From Bacillota bacterium (GTDB taxonomy: Bacteria > Bacillota > UBA4882 > UBA8346), in assembly GCA_023429995.1 (NCBI GenBank), contig JAEZCE010000007.1, positions 1-63,963 on the forward strand: a stretch of DNA of 63,963 bases, given 5' to 3'. Shown here in pieces: positions 50,939 through 60,400 of this stretch. The notes beneath the pieces are model-generated. The model was not told where the DNA came from, made no database searches, and saw only the letters and a program-made list of their open reading frames with translations. Numbering within the stretch: the first letter of the stretch is position 1; every line of letters starts with the position of its first letter. The position numbers and the translations under genes are program-made.

Positions 50939-52987
50939 TTAGATTTTGAACTGGGCGACCAAAGCGCTGAGACGTTCGGCGCTTTTCTCCGTATCGTACA
51001 TCTGTTTTTGGACTACCATGACTTTTTCCACAATGACCGAGGTTTTTTCGGCGATATTTTGGGTGCCGGCGGCTCCTTCGTTTACGGTAATGGCGACATT
51101 GTTGATGGAGACATTGATTTCGGTTATAATGCCGATCAATTCCTGGATGGTGGCGGTGAAGTCCCGCAGGATGGTTTCGATCGATTGGGTATCCGTACTA
51201 TATAATTCCCCGGTTTTGACCAAATCCTTATAATTTGTAATCACCTGGCTGTCGATAAATTCCAAAACCTTTGCGGAACTGGCAGAAAGATCTTCAACCG
51301 ATTTTACCACAGTTTTGGTGACCTTTTGAATTTCATCGACGGTTTTCTTAGAATCATCTGCCAGAGCCCTTACTTCATCCGCCACCACCGCAAAACCTCT
51401 TCCCAAATCCCCGGCCCGGGCGGCTTCAATGGCGGCATTCAGGGCCAACAAGTTGGTTTGGGATGTGATTTGCATGATCGAGTTGGAGAGGACATTGATC
51501 TTTTCAACGGCTTTGGACTGCTCAATCACGGATTCCATTTCTTCTTTAGTTTCCGTATAAACGCTTTGGGCTTTTTGCTCGGAAGTTAAGGCCCCATTTT
51601 TTAACTCCGCGGCATTATTGCTTATTTGCGCCAAGGCCTGAACGCTCTGTTGCGCTTTATTTCCCATGGCCTCAATCGCTTTTTGAACCTCCTGGGAGGA
51701 AGCGTTCATTTCCTCCGCCGAAGCCGACGCTTCTTCCATACCCGCCGAGAGTTGCTCGACGGTGGCGGATGTATCATCCGTTTGCGTCATTAAAGTTAAT
51801 ATTTCGGAATTGACATGGCTCACGGAATTTTTGATGTTTTGGAATTCTCCCACCACTCCCTGGACGATTTCGCGAATGGAGCGCTGCATGGTATGGATGG
51901 CTTTTGCCATAGCGCCAATCTCATCATTTCGTTTTAGGGTCGATAATGGAAGATCGATGCTGAAATCGCCGGTGGCCATTCTTTCAAGGTGTCTTCTGGA
52001 TAAATCGATTGGATTAATCAAGGAGCGGGTAACCATCATAATCAAAATGGCCGATATGATCGTAAAGAGAAGGGTAATGATGACAAAAATGAGGAGCATC
52101 CCGGTGAGGGGAGACATTAGTTCCGATTCGGGAGCGGTAATCGCCAGCGACCATGAGGAGTCGTATATTCCCTTGACTCGGGAATAGACGATATATTTTT
52201 TGATTTTTTGATAGACATAATGATCAATGCCGGTATTGTTTTTGATCATGTCCGTGAAAACTTTTTTGAGACTTTTATCGGCCTTCGGGTCTTTAATGGG
52301 GTTCAGTTTCATCATGAGGTTTCTTTGAGGATGAACGATAGTCAGGCCTTCGCCATTGATCATATAGGCGTAACCGGTTTTCCCTATTTTGATCGAAGTA
52401 ATCATTTTTTGGATTTCACCGACTTTGATAATTCCGGCGACGATCCCTATGATTTGACCCTCTCTTTTTACAGGGGCCGCGACTACAACCACTTGGTAGC
52501 CGGTAGTTTTTGATATCAGGGGATCGGAGATTACCGTTTTTCCGGTAGCCATCAACCGTTTAAAGTAAGCCCGGTCGGCGATATTGTCGGTGCTCCCTAA
52601 GGTTGTGAAATAACTGCCCGATAAATCCGAATAAAAAAGCATCACGTACATGGAATTTTGCCGGGCCACGGGCGCCAAATTTTCTAAAATGATGGAGGGA
52701 TTGCCATTGGCATTTTTGATGGAAGGAGAATTCGCCAGGACGTTGATTTCAGCTTTGCGGGCTTCAAGCCATAACCCTACCGACTGGCCATAGGACTGTG
52801 CCAGGGATGTAATGTTGGTTTCAAAATTACGGACCAAAATTCGCCGGGCATTGAGATAATTAATCAATGACAGTCCACTTAAAGCGAGGATTAAAATTGC
52901 AATGACAAGGGCTGTTAATTTAGTTTTGATGCTTTTGGCGAAGAAAAATTTTTGCAGATTGTCGATTCGCTTTTTTATATCATTCAT
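50939..52987 (-). CDS. methyl-accepting chemotaxis protein with dCache sensor
   Basis: A 682-residue chemoreceptor. TM1 (about 22-45) and TM2 (about 298-325) flank an external dCache_1 sensor (YFKRLMATGKTVISDPLIS, then YAYMINGEGLTIVHP), the type that binds amino acids and other small ligands. A HAMP domain follows, then the signalling hairpin with NLLALNAAIEAARAGDLGRGFAVVADEVRAL. The tip has Asp-Leu where Glu-Gln is more common. There is no C-terminal pentapeptide for CheR. ATG at 52987 follows AGGAGGAACAAC. The ligand cannot be told from sequence. Confidence 0.95.
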   Translation of the reverse strand: MNDIKKRIDNLQKFFFAKSIKTKLTALVIAILILALSGLSLINYLNARRILVRNFETNITSLAQSYGQSVGLWLEARKAEINVLANSPSIKNANGNPSIILENLAPVARQNSMYVMLFYSDLSGSYFTTLGSTDNIADRAYFKRLMATGKTVISDPLISKTTGYQVVVVAAPVKREGQIIGIVAGIIKVGEIQKMITSIKIGKTGYAYMINGEGLTIVHPQRNLMMKLNPIKDPKADKSLKKVFTDMIKNNTGIDHYVYQKIKKYIVYSRVKGIYDSSWSLAITAPESELMSPLTGMLLIFVIITLLFTIISAILIMMVTRSLINPIDLSRRHLERMATGDFSIDLPLSTLKRNDEIGAMAKAIHTMQRSIREIVQGVVGEFQNIKNSVSHVNSEILTLMTQTDDTSATVEQLSAGMEEASASAEEMNASSQEVQKAIEAMGNKAQQSVQALAQISNNAAELKNGALTSEQKAQSVYTETKEEMESVIEQSKAVEKINVLSNSIMQITSQTNLLALNAAIEAARAGDLGRGFAVVADEVRALADDSKKTVDEIQKVTKTVVKSVEDLSASSAKVLEFIDSQVITNYKDLVKTGELYSTDTQSIETILRDFTATIQELIGIITEINVSINNVAITVNEGAAGTQNIAEKTSVIVEKVMVVQKQMYDTEKSAERLSALVAQFKI

Positions 52988-53244
52988 GTTGTTCCTCCTG
53001 ATCATGATGGTTTGTCTTTGGGGGGTGGTCCATAATTTGAAAATCCAGCATAAAAGGGGAATGCGTTCTATAAAGTATCATCGACGTATTTTTTTGATAA
53101 CTTTACATAAATGTTAAAAAAATCAAAACTTAAAGCGTAAAGGTTAAAGTGCTATTCCCATCATCCCTGAAAAGATGTCCTGTCCCTTAAAATGTGATAA
53201 AATATGAAGAAGAGTTCAAAAATAAAGTTTCCGGAGACGGATTA

Positions 53245-55017
53245 ATGCTGGAAGAGGCGGAACTGCTCCTTCAAAAATATTATGGTTACCCCAAGTTTCG
53301 TGAGGGGCAAACCAAAATTATCAGTAGTATCTTACAAAAGAACGATACCTTTGCGATCATGCCAACCGGCGCCGGCAAATCCATTTGTTTTCAAATTCCG
53401 GCGTTGCTGTTTCAAGGTGTTACCCTGGTTGTTTCTCCGTTGATCTCTTTGATGAAAGACCAGATCGACTCCCTAAACAGCCTCGGAATTCCGGCCGCGT
53501 TTATCAACAGTTCATTGACTCCCCGGGCAGTGGATGAAAGGATTCACCAAGCGAGTCTCGGCGCTTACCGCCTTCTTTACATCGCCCCGGAACGTTTGGA
53601 AGTGGAATCTTTCATCCAAATGGTTGAAACGCTTCAGATTTCATTCATCGCCATTGATGAAGCCCATTGCGTGTCTCAGTGGGGGCATGATTTCAGGACC
53701 AGTTACCGTAGAATCAGTCCGTTTATCAAACGTCTCGCCAAACGGCCGGTGGTGGCGGCGTTTACCGCAACCGCCACTCCGGAGGTAAAGGATGATATTG
53801 TTAAATTGTTGGCGCTGGAAAAACCGGAACTTTTCATCACCGGGTTTGATAGGGAGAACCTGTCGTTCTCCGTGGTGCGGGGAGAAAACAAACGCGATTT
53901 CCTGACCCATTACATCGCCTCCAATCAGCAACATTCAGGCATTATTTATGCAGCGACCCGTAAGGAAGTGGATCAGATTTGTAATTCATTGGTCAAGCAG
54001 GGTTACGCCGCGGGGAAGTATCATGCAGGTTTGCCGGATAAGGAACGAATCCGGAATCAGGAGGCTTTCCTTTACGATGACGATAAGATTATGGTTGCCA
54101 CCAATGCTTTTGGCATGGGAATCGATAAATCCAATGTCCGCTATGTCATCCACTACAATTTGCCCAAAAATATGGAGTCATACTATCAAGAAGCGGGCCG
54201 GGCGGGCCGGGACGGCGGCCCCAGCGAATGTATCCTGTTATTTGCGCCGCAGGACATTGTGATTCAGAAATTTCTGATTGAACAGACGGTATATTCCCCG
54301 GCCCGCAAACAAAATGAATTAAAGAAACTCCAAACCATGGTGGATTACGCCCATTCCCCCCGGTGCCTGCGGCGGTTTATTCTGGAATATTTCGGTGAGG
54401 AAAAGCTGCCTGAAGAGTGCGGCAATTGCGGAAACTGTAACGACCAGACCGAGCTTGCCGATATCACGTTGGAAGCCCAAAAGATTTTTTCTTGCATATT
54501 CCGGATGCGCGAACAATATGGTATATCCATGGTAGCGGATGTATTGAAGGGATCGGGCGCCAAAAAGATCATCCAACAAAGATTGAATGGGCTTCCAACA
54601 TACGGAATCATGAAAGAAATTCCCTTATCCGAAATCAAGGATTTGATGAACCGGCTGGTATCAGAGGATTATCTACGGTTAACCCCAGGCCAGTATCCCG
54701 TTGTCAAATTGCAGCCGAAAGTGACTCCGGTATTGAAGGGGGAAGCCAAGGTGATGCAAAAAATCGTTCAGCGAAAGACAACATTGGAACAAGACGATTC
54801 GTTGTTCGAAACCTTACGGAAACTGCGGAGGGAAATCGCGGCCCGGGAAGGTGTACCCCCATACATTATCTTTACCGACAGCACTTTACGGGAAATGTCT
54901 GCGCTTAAGCCCACAAATGGCAAAGCCTTACTGGCCATTAAAGGGGTGGGCGAATCCAAACTGGAGAAATACGGGAATTTGTTTATGGATGCCATTTTGA
55001 ACCATGAAACTCACTGA
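53245..55017 (+). CDS. recQ: ATP-dependent DNA helicase RecQ
   Basis: A 590-residue 3'-5' helicase for recombination and fork repair. Helicase motifs: FREGQ (motif 0), MPTGAGKS (Walker A), IDEAHCVSQWGHDFR (DEAH plus aromatic loop), FTATATP, YYQEAGRAGRDG. The RQC zinc site has CLRRFILEYFGE and CGNCGNC, followed by a winged helix. A C-terminal HRDC domain (about 510-590) ends the protein. ATG at 53245 follows CGGAGACGG; a GTG 51 bp earlier has no ribosome site. Confidence 0.96.
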   Translation: MLEEAELLLQKYYGYPKFREGQTKIISSILQKNDTFAIMPTGAGKSICFQIPALLFQGVTLVVSPLISLMKDQIDSLNSLGIPAAFINSSLTPRAVDERIHQASLGAYRLLYIAPERLEVESFIQMVETLQISFIAIDEAHCVSQWGHDFRTSYRRISPFIKRLAKRPVVAAFTATATPEVKDDIVKLLALEKPELFITGFDRENLSFSVVRGENKRDFLTHYIASNQQHSGIIYAATRKEVDQICNSLVKQGYAAGKYHAGLPDKERIRNQEAFLYDDDKIMVATNAFGMGIDKSNVRYVIHYNLPKNMESYYQEAGRAGRDGGPSECILLFAPQDIVIQKFLIEQTVYSPARKQNELKKLQTMVDYAHSPRCLRRFILEYFGEEKLPEECGNCGNCNDQTELADITLEAQKIFSCIFRMREQYGISMVADVLKGSGAKKIIQQRLNGLPTYGIMKEIPLSEIKDLMNRLVSEDYLRLTPGQYPVVKLQPKVTPVLKGEAKVMQKIVQRKTTLEQDDSLFETLRKLRREIAAREGVPPYIIFTDSTLREMSALKPTNGKALLAIKGVGESKLEKYGNLFMDAILNHETH

Positions 55018-55121
55018 AAATAGCGGGGTAAATATAACTGTTCGGAAGAGGAATTGGCAAATATATGGCGAAAGTTAACTAACTTGTGCTTTCAGAATTT
55101 TGTGAAAAGGATGTTTCATAG

Positions 55122-56009
55122 ATGAAGATCAGCGACATTTACCAACAAAAGGCGCATGGGCGTGAGCCGGTATTGTCTTTTGAAATATTTCCTCCCAAGC
55201 CGGATTATCCCCTGGATTCCGTTTTTGAAACCCTTGGAGAATTGAAAGATCTCAAACCGGATTTTATCAGCGTCACCTATGGAGCGGGCGGTTCGAGCCG
55301 CGCCAGGACCATTGAAATCGCCTCCCGGGTGAAACATGAGTATCAACTGGAATCTCAGGCTCACCTGACCTGCGTCGGGCATTCTCCGGCTGAACTGGAT
55401 AAAATTATTGATGAAATCGGAAACCATGATATTGAAAATATTTTAGCCCTGCGGGGGGATCCTCCTAAAAATCAACCGGACTATAAACCTGAACCCGGTT
55501 ATTACCGGGATTCCATTGATTTGGTGCGCCATATACGGAGAAAAGGCGGTTTTTGCATTGGCGCCGCCGCGTATCCCGAGGGCCATTCACAGACGGCCCG
55601 GTGGGACCGGGATTGGTTGCGGTTACGGGATAAAGTCGCCGAAGGGGTTGATTTTTTACTAACCCAAATGTTTTTTGACAACCGGGTTTTTTATAATTTT
55701 GCCGAAAACATGCTCCGTTTGGGGGTTAAAATTCCGGTGTCGCCCGGAATTATGCCGATTTTAAACCTGGGCCAAATTAAAAGGATGATCAATTTGTCAG
55801 GGGCTTCCATCCCTTCCAAACTGTTATTAATGTTTGACAAGTTTGGGAATAATAGTGATGACTTTGAGAAAGCGGGCATTGAATACGCTATCAACCAAAT
55901 TGATGATTTATTGGAAAACGGAGTGGCTGGAATTCATCTTTGCACCATGAATAAGGTGCTTCAAACGCGGGCAATTGTCGAAAATTCCAAATTGAGGAGC
56001 CATTCATGA
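55122..56009 (+). CDS. metF: methylenetetrahydrofolate reductase
   Basis: FAD-linked enzyme that reduces 5,10-methylene-THF to 5-methyl-THF, the methyl donor for methionine synthesis. A 295-residue barrel: SFEIFPPK with the catalytic Glu, SVTYGAGGSS, LALRGDPP for FAD, and FLLTQMFFDN. AAAAGGATG precedes the ATG. Its end overlaps rpiA (ATGA). Together with the methyltransferase and SAH hydrolase at 60-62.6 kb it places the one-carbon and SAM cycle in this neighbourhood. No SAM riboswitch is visible upstream. Confidence 0.95.
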   Translation: MKISDIYQQKAHGREPVLSFEIFPPKPDYPLDSVFETLGELKDLKPDFISVTYGAGGSSRARTIEIASRVKHEYQLESQAHLTCVGHSPAELDKIIDEIGNHDIENILALRGDPPKNQPDYKPEPGYYRDSIDLVRHIRRKGGFCIGAAAYPEGHSQTARWDRDWLRLRDKVAEGVDFLLTQMFFDNRVFYNFAENMLRLGVKIPVSPGIMPILNLGQIKRMINLSGASIPSKLLLMFDKFGNNSDDFEKAGIEYAINQIDDLLENGVAGIHLCTMNKVLQTRAIVENSKLRSHS

Positions 56010-56725
56010 AGAACAGTCAGGATAATCAGGAATTAAAAAAATTAGTCGGAGTGGCCGCGGCCGGTTTAGTCACCGGCGGAATGGTCTGCGGTATCGGCAC
56101 CGGTTCCACCGTAGCCTTTTTTATTGAGGAACTGGGCCGCCGGGTCAAAGAGGAAAATTTGCAGATTGTTGGTGTGCCGACGTCTTTTCAATCCAAAATA
56201 CTTTGTCAAAAATATCAGATACCCCTCCGGGATACCCAGGATTGCTCGGAGTTGGACCTGGCGGTGGATGGAGCCGACGAAGTGGACCCCGAGCTCAATG
56301 TGATCAAAGGGGGCGGGGCTGCTCAAACCCGTGAGAAAGTCGTGGCGGCTATGGCAAAGCGGTTTATAGTGATTGTGGATGAGTCGAAATTGGTGCCAAG
56401 CTTAAATAGCGCTTTTCCGGTTCCGGTGGAGATTATTCCTGCCGCGCTTAGCTATACTCAGGAGCAAATTAAAAAGCTCGGCGGAGAAAGCGTCCTGCGG
56501 ATGGGAATCCGGAAGGATGGCCCGGTGGTCACCGATAACGGTCAATTCATATTGGATGTGCAATTTAAACCCGGTTCCGATTTAAGAATGATTGACCAGC
56601 GACTCCATCAGACCCCCGGGGTTGTCGAAACCGGCTTGTTTTATGATTTGACTGCAATGGTGCTGGTGGGCTCGGCAAAAGAGATGAAGGTCAAAAAGCT
56701 TGAAAAAAAACAACAGATGAAATAA
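56006..56725 (+). CDS. rpiA: ribose-5-phosphate isomerase A
   Basis: Interconverts ribose 5-phosphate and ribulose 5-phosphate in the pentose phosphate pathway. A 239-residue protein with the family motifs GIGTGSTVAFFIEEL, DGADEVDPELNVIKGGGAAQTREK and IVDESKLV, containing the catalytic Asp and Glu. Coupled to metF by a 4-bp overlap, an unusual but plausible pairing. The tail is Lys-rich. Confidence 0.95.
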   Translation: MKNSQDNQELKKLVGVAAAGLVTGGMVCGIGTGSTVAFFIEELGRRVKEENLQIVGVPTSFQSKILCQKYQIPLRDTQDCSELDLAVDGADEVDPELNVIKGGGAAQTREKVVAAMAKRFIVIVDESKLVPSLNSAFPVPVEIIPAALSYTQEQIKKLGGESVLRMGIRKDGPVVTDNGQFILDVQFKPGSDLRMIDQRLHQTPGVVETGLFYDLTAMVLVGSAKEMKVKKLEKKQQMK

Positions 56726-56754
56726 AATTTTGGGAATCCCAATCGTTTTAACCT

Positions 56755-56878
56755 CGATCCGGCAAGTAAGTGACAATTTTTCTGCGATGACGCAGAAAAA
56801 TTGGCCGGATCGGGTTCATTGTTTGAATCCGGCAAGTTTAAATGTGACTGAGTTTTTGAAGTTACTTGCCGGATTCAA
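56755..56878. repeat. two nested inverted repeats between rpiA and gyrA
   Basis: Element 1 (56755-56812): outer CGATCCGG with CCGGATCG, inner AATTTTTCTGCG with CGCAGAAAAATT around the loop ATGA. Element 2 (56823-56878): TTGAATCCGGCAAGT with ACTTGCCGGATTCAA, 15 bp perfect, 26 bp between arms. The core ATCCGGCAAGT occurs directly in both and inversely once. None ends in a strong T tract, though element 1 could act as a terminator of metF-rpiA. Confidence 0.8.
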
Positions 56879-56922
56879 GTTTAAAGTAACATATTTGGTG
56901 ATTGACTGAAGAGGTGTCTGGA

Positions 56923-59391
56923 ATGGCTGAGGTATCAGAGGGTAAAGTTGTACCGATAATTTTAGAGCACGAGATGCGGAATTCTTTCCTGGATTACGCC
57001 ATGAGCGTCATTGTGGACCGGGCGTTACCCGATGTCCGTGATGGAATGAAACCGGTTCACCGCCGGATCCTATACGGCATGTTTGAGTCGGGAGCGACTC
57101 CGGACAAGCCTTACCGTAAATCGGCCCGTATCGTCGGAGATGTCATGGGGCGTTATCATCCTCATGGCGATGCCTCCATCTATATGACGATGGTGCGGAT
57201 GGCTCAGGATTTTTCCTACCGGGAGACATTGGTGGACGGTCACGGTAACTTCGGTTCCATTGATGGAGATTCGCCCGCGGCCATGCGGTATACCGAGGTT
57301 AGAATGGCCAAACTGGCCATGGAAATGATGGCGGATATCGACAAGAAAACTGTCGATTTCAAGCCGAATTTCGATGAAAGTTTGGAAGAGCCGGTGGTAT
57401 TGCCGGCCCGTTTCCCCAATCTTCTGGTGAACGGATCCGAAGGAATTGCGGTGGGGATGGCCACCAAAATCCCTCCCCACAATCTGGGCGAAGTTATCGA
57501 TGGCGCCGTATTGTTGATTGATAACCCGGAGGCGGAAGATAAAGAACTGTTGCGAATGGTAAAAGGACCGGATTTTCCTTTGGGCGCTACGATTTTAGGC
57601 CGCGAAGGAATTCGGGATGCTTATTTAACCGGTCGCGGTTCGATCAAAGTCCGCTCAAAAACCCAGATTGAAGAGATGGGTAATGGTAAGAACCGTATCA
57701 TTGTGAGCGAAATACCGTATCAAGTCAATAAAGCCCATTTAATCGAAGAGATTGCCGGACTGGTCCGGGAAAAAACGGTGGACGGCATTACCGATTTGCG
57801 CGATGAGTCGGACCGCAACGATAAAGTGCGGGTTGTCATCGAGTTACGGCGCGACGTCAATCCGAATGTGGTTTTAAACCAGCTGTTAAAGCATACGGCG
57901 ATGCAGCAAAGCTACGGCGTGATCATGCTGGTGCTGGTGAATAATGAACCCAAAGTCCTTTCCCTGCGGGAAATTCTTCATTACTATCTGGAACATCAAC
58001 GGGAAGTAGTGACCCGCCGCACTCAATTCGATCTGGCCAAAGCGGAAGACCGGGCCCATATATTGGAAGGTTTGCGAATCGCCCTAGACCATATTGACGC
58101 GGTGATTAACCTGATCCGTTCTTCCCGTACGGTCGATATCGCCCGGGAAGGCTTAATGACTAACTTCGGCTTGTCCGAAAAACAAGCCCAAGCCATCCTG
58201 GAAATGCGGTTGCAACGGTTAACAGGTCTGGAACGGGAAAAGATTGAAAGCGAGTATGCGGAATTATTGAAGCTGATCGCATATTATAAGGATCTTTTGT
58301 CCGATGTTCATAAAATCATGCTGGTCATTAAGGATGAAATGCTGGCGATCAAAGGGAAATTCAGCAATCCCCGGCGTACGGAAATCGTAGCCGCAGATGA
58401 TGAGTTTAACGATGAAGATCTGATCGCCGACGAAGACATTGTGGTGACTATGACTCATTTCGGCTATATTAAAAGGCTGCCGGTCACAACCTACCGTAAT
58501 CAAAAGAGAGGCGGCCGGGGCATAACCGGAATCTCCACCAAAGAGGATGACTTCGTCGAACACTTTTTCATTTCTTCAACCCATGAGACGATTTTATTCT
58601 TTACCAATCAGGGCCGGGTTTATCGCCAGAAAGGATTTGAGATTCCGGAATCCGGACGGACGGCCCGCGGTACGGCGATTATTAACTTGATTCAGCTGGA
58701 ACCGGGCGAACGGGTGAACGCCGTGATTCCAATCCAGGAATTTGACAGCGATCATTATTTGTTCATGGGCACCAAACAGGGGGTTGTCAAGAAAACGCCT
58801 CTCAATGAATTGGACACCAACCGCAAAGGCGGACTGATTGGGATCAATTTGGATGAAAATGATGAATTGATCGCGGTCAAACTGACCGACGGGACCAAAG
58901 AAGTAATCATGGTAACTCAAAAAGGCCAATCCATCAGGTTCCCCGAGACCGATGTCCGTTCTCTGGGAAGGACGGCTCGGGGCGTCAAGGGCATCACTTT
59001 AGAAGACGGCGACTTGGTGGTGGGGATGGATACCGTTAAGGAAGACGCCGATTTGGTGGTCATCACCAGCCTGGGGATGGGCAAACGGACCAGTCTCGAG
59101 GAATACCGGGTCCAAACCCGGGGCGGTAAAGGTACAAAAGCGATTAAATTGACCAAAAGGCATGGAATCATCGAAGGAATTAAAGTGGTTTCCGAAAATG
59201 ATGAACTGATGATTATCACCGCCGAAGGGGTCATCATCCGCATCAGTGTTCAAAATATTTCCTGTACCGGACGGGATACACAGGGTGTCCGGATCATGAA
59301 AGTGGATGAAAACGACCGGGTGGTCACATTGGCCCGGGTGGTGGGTGGCAAGGAAGAAGAAGAAGAAAGCGAAGAAAAAGGCGCCGAATAG
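56923..59391 (+). CDS. gyrA: DNA gyrase subunit A
   Basis: Introduces negative supercoils with GyrB. An 822-residue protein: N-terminal winged-helix/tower domain with catalytic Tyr123 (AMRYTEVRM), coiled coil, and a C-terminal beta-pinwheel with the gyrase-specific box NQKRGGRG, which separates it from ParC. At the quinolone-resistance region (HPHGDASIYMTMVRMAQ) the positions of E. coli Ser83 and Asp87 are Ala84 and Met88. The tail is very acidic (EEEEESEEKGAE). ATG at 56923 follows GAGGTG. gyrB and dnaA are not adjacent, unlike in many Bacillota. Confidence 0.96.
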   Translation: MAEVSEGKVVPIILEHEMRNSFLDYAMSVIVDRALPDVRDGMKPVHRRILYGMFESGATPDKPYRKSARIVGDVMGRYHPHGDASIYMTMVRMAQDFSYRETLVDGHGNFGSIDGDSPAAMRYTEVRMAKLAMEMMADIDKKTVDFKPNFDESLEEPVVLPARFPNLLVNGSEGIAVGMATKIPPHNLGEVIDGAVLLIDNPEAEDKELLRMVKGPDFPLGATILGREGIRDAYLTGRGSIKVRSKTQIEEMGNGKNRIIVSEIPYQVNKAHLIEEIAGLVREKTVDGITDLRDESDRNDKVRVVIELRRDVNPNVVLNQLLKHTAMQQSYGVIMLVLVNNEPKVLSLREILHYYLEHQREVVTRRTQFDLAKAEDRAHILEGLRIALDHIDAVINLIRSSRTVDIAREGLMTNFGLSEKQAQAILEMRLQRLTGLEREKIESEYAELLKLIAYYKDLLSDVHKIMLVIKDEMLAIKGKFSNPRRTEIVAADDEFNDEDLIADEDIVVTMTHFGYIKRLPVTTYRNQKRGGRGITGISTKEDDFVEHFFISSTHETILFFTNQGRVYRQKGFEIPESGRTARGTAIINLIQLEPGERVNAVIPIQEFDSDHYLFMGTKQGVVKKTPLNELDTNRKGGLIGINLDENDELIAVKLTDGTKEVIMVTQKGQSIRFPETDVRSLGRTARGVKGITLEDGDLVVGMDTVKEDADLVVITSLGMGKRTSLEEYRVQTRGGKGTKAIKLTKRHGIIEGIKVVSENDELMIITAEGVIIRISVQNISCTGRDTQGVRIMKVDENDRVVTLARVVGGKEEEEESEEKGAE

Positions 59392-59402
59392 GCGCTTTTT
59401 TT
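59375..59402 (+). terminator. gyrA terminator
   Basis: AAAAAG-g-CGCC pairs with GGCGCTTTTT around GAATA (one bulged G) and runs into seven T residues. It overlaps the last codons of gyrA. Confidence 0.8.
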
Positions 59403-59512
59403 ATGCCGCCCAACCTTCTGTTTGATATGCAATCTTGAATATAGAGAATTGAAATTGACGAAATAGTTAAAGTAATTATAATTATAGATATAATCGAAAA
59501 GGCGGTGATCCC

Positions 59513-60259
59513 ATGCGCGTTCATGCTACCGACTTTCAGAATGATTTCGGGAAATACCTTTCCCTAACCGCGAAAGAGGACATTGTAATCCTCAAAAACG
59601 GAAAAAGTGTCGCCAAACTCGTCCGCTATGTCGAACCTGAGTGTTTGCTGCTTCACGAAGAAGCCCAAGAATACAAAAGGTCAAGCAGAATTGGTTATCA
59701 AGAATATATGGCCCTGATCAATTCTTCCGAACAAAGGTATGAATTGATCGATGGCGAGGTCTATCTGATGGCTTCGCCCACCTTTAACCATCAAATTGTG
59801 GTGGGGGAAATCGCGGGACATTTTCATCATTATTTCAAGGGTAAACGCTGCCGTTCATTGACAGCGCCGTTTGACGTAAAACTTTTCGGACATGCGACCA
59901 AGTTTGAAGAAGATCCCAATGTTGTCCAGCCGGATGTGATTGTAATTTGCGACACCGACAAGATTGGTGAAGACAACAAGTATGAGGGGATTCCAACGCT
60001 GGTGGTGGAGGTATTATCGCCCTCGACGAAGGCTAAGGATATGGTGATAAAGTTAAATCTCTACATGAAGAGCGGTATCCGGGAATACTGGATTGTAGAC
60101 CTGGAGAAAAAAAGCGTTTTACAATATTCTTTTTCCGGAGAAAGGGGTATCGCAAGTTTTAATGTTCTGAAGGAAGAAGATACGGTTCAATCCGATGTTT
60201 TTAAGAATTTGGACATCCGGTTAAGAGACCTTTTTGCCGATGTTTCGACATCAGCGTGA
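59513..60259 (+). CDS. Phd/YefM-type antitoxin domain fused to Uma2-family nuclease
   Basis: A 248-residue fusion. Residues 1-42 match the DNA-binding half of Phd/YefM antitoxins (MRVHATDFQNDFGKYLSLT, then DIVILKNGKSVAKLVRY). From about 60 on it matches the Uma2 (DUF820) family with the restriction-endonuclease-like core: YEYLAL-type start (YQEYMALINSSEQRYELIDGE), VVQPDVIVICD, and LVVEVLSPSTKAKD. Acidic residues of the PD-(D/E)xK site are present. Uma2 proteins are numerous in cyanobacteria and some anaerobes; function is unsettled. The ATG follows GGCGGTGATCCC. No partner toxin gene is beside it. Confidence 0.85.
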   Translation: MRVHATDFQNDFGKYLSLTAKEDIVILKNGKSVAKLVRYVEPECLLLHEEAQEYKRSSRIGYQEYMALINSSEQRYELIDGEVYLMASPTFNHQIVVGEIAGHFHHYFKGKRCRSLTAPFDVKLFGHATKFEEDPNVVQPDVIVICDTDKIGEDNKYEGIPTLVVEVLSPSTKAKDMVIKLNLYMKSGIREYWIVDLEKKSVLQYSFSGERGIASFNVLKEEDTVQSDVFKNLDIRLRDLFADVSTSA

Positions 60260-60400
60260 CACTTCCAATTTTTATTCAATAGTAATTGTACGTAATTGCA
60301 CTATAAACATAAGATGAGTGAAGATGAATGAATTTAATTATTGTCAAACGTTTGGATAAGGTATATAGTTTACGTGAAGGATTCGATTGAGGTGTTTTGG

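Noticed and set aside
55018..55121. Possible SAM-responsive riboswitch before metF
   Set aside because: The leader is short and A/T-rich and shows none of the conserved SAM-I cores.
56755..56878. Insertion-sequence ends or a CRISPR array
   Set aside because: There is no transposase, no target duplication and no regular repeat-spacer series, only nested palindromes.
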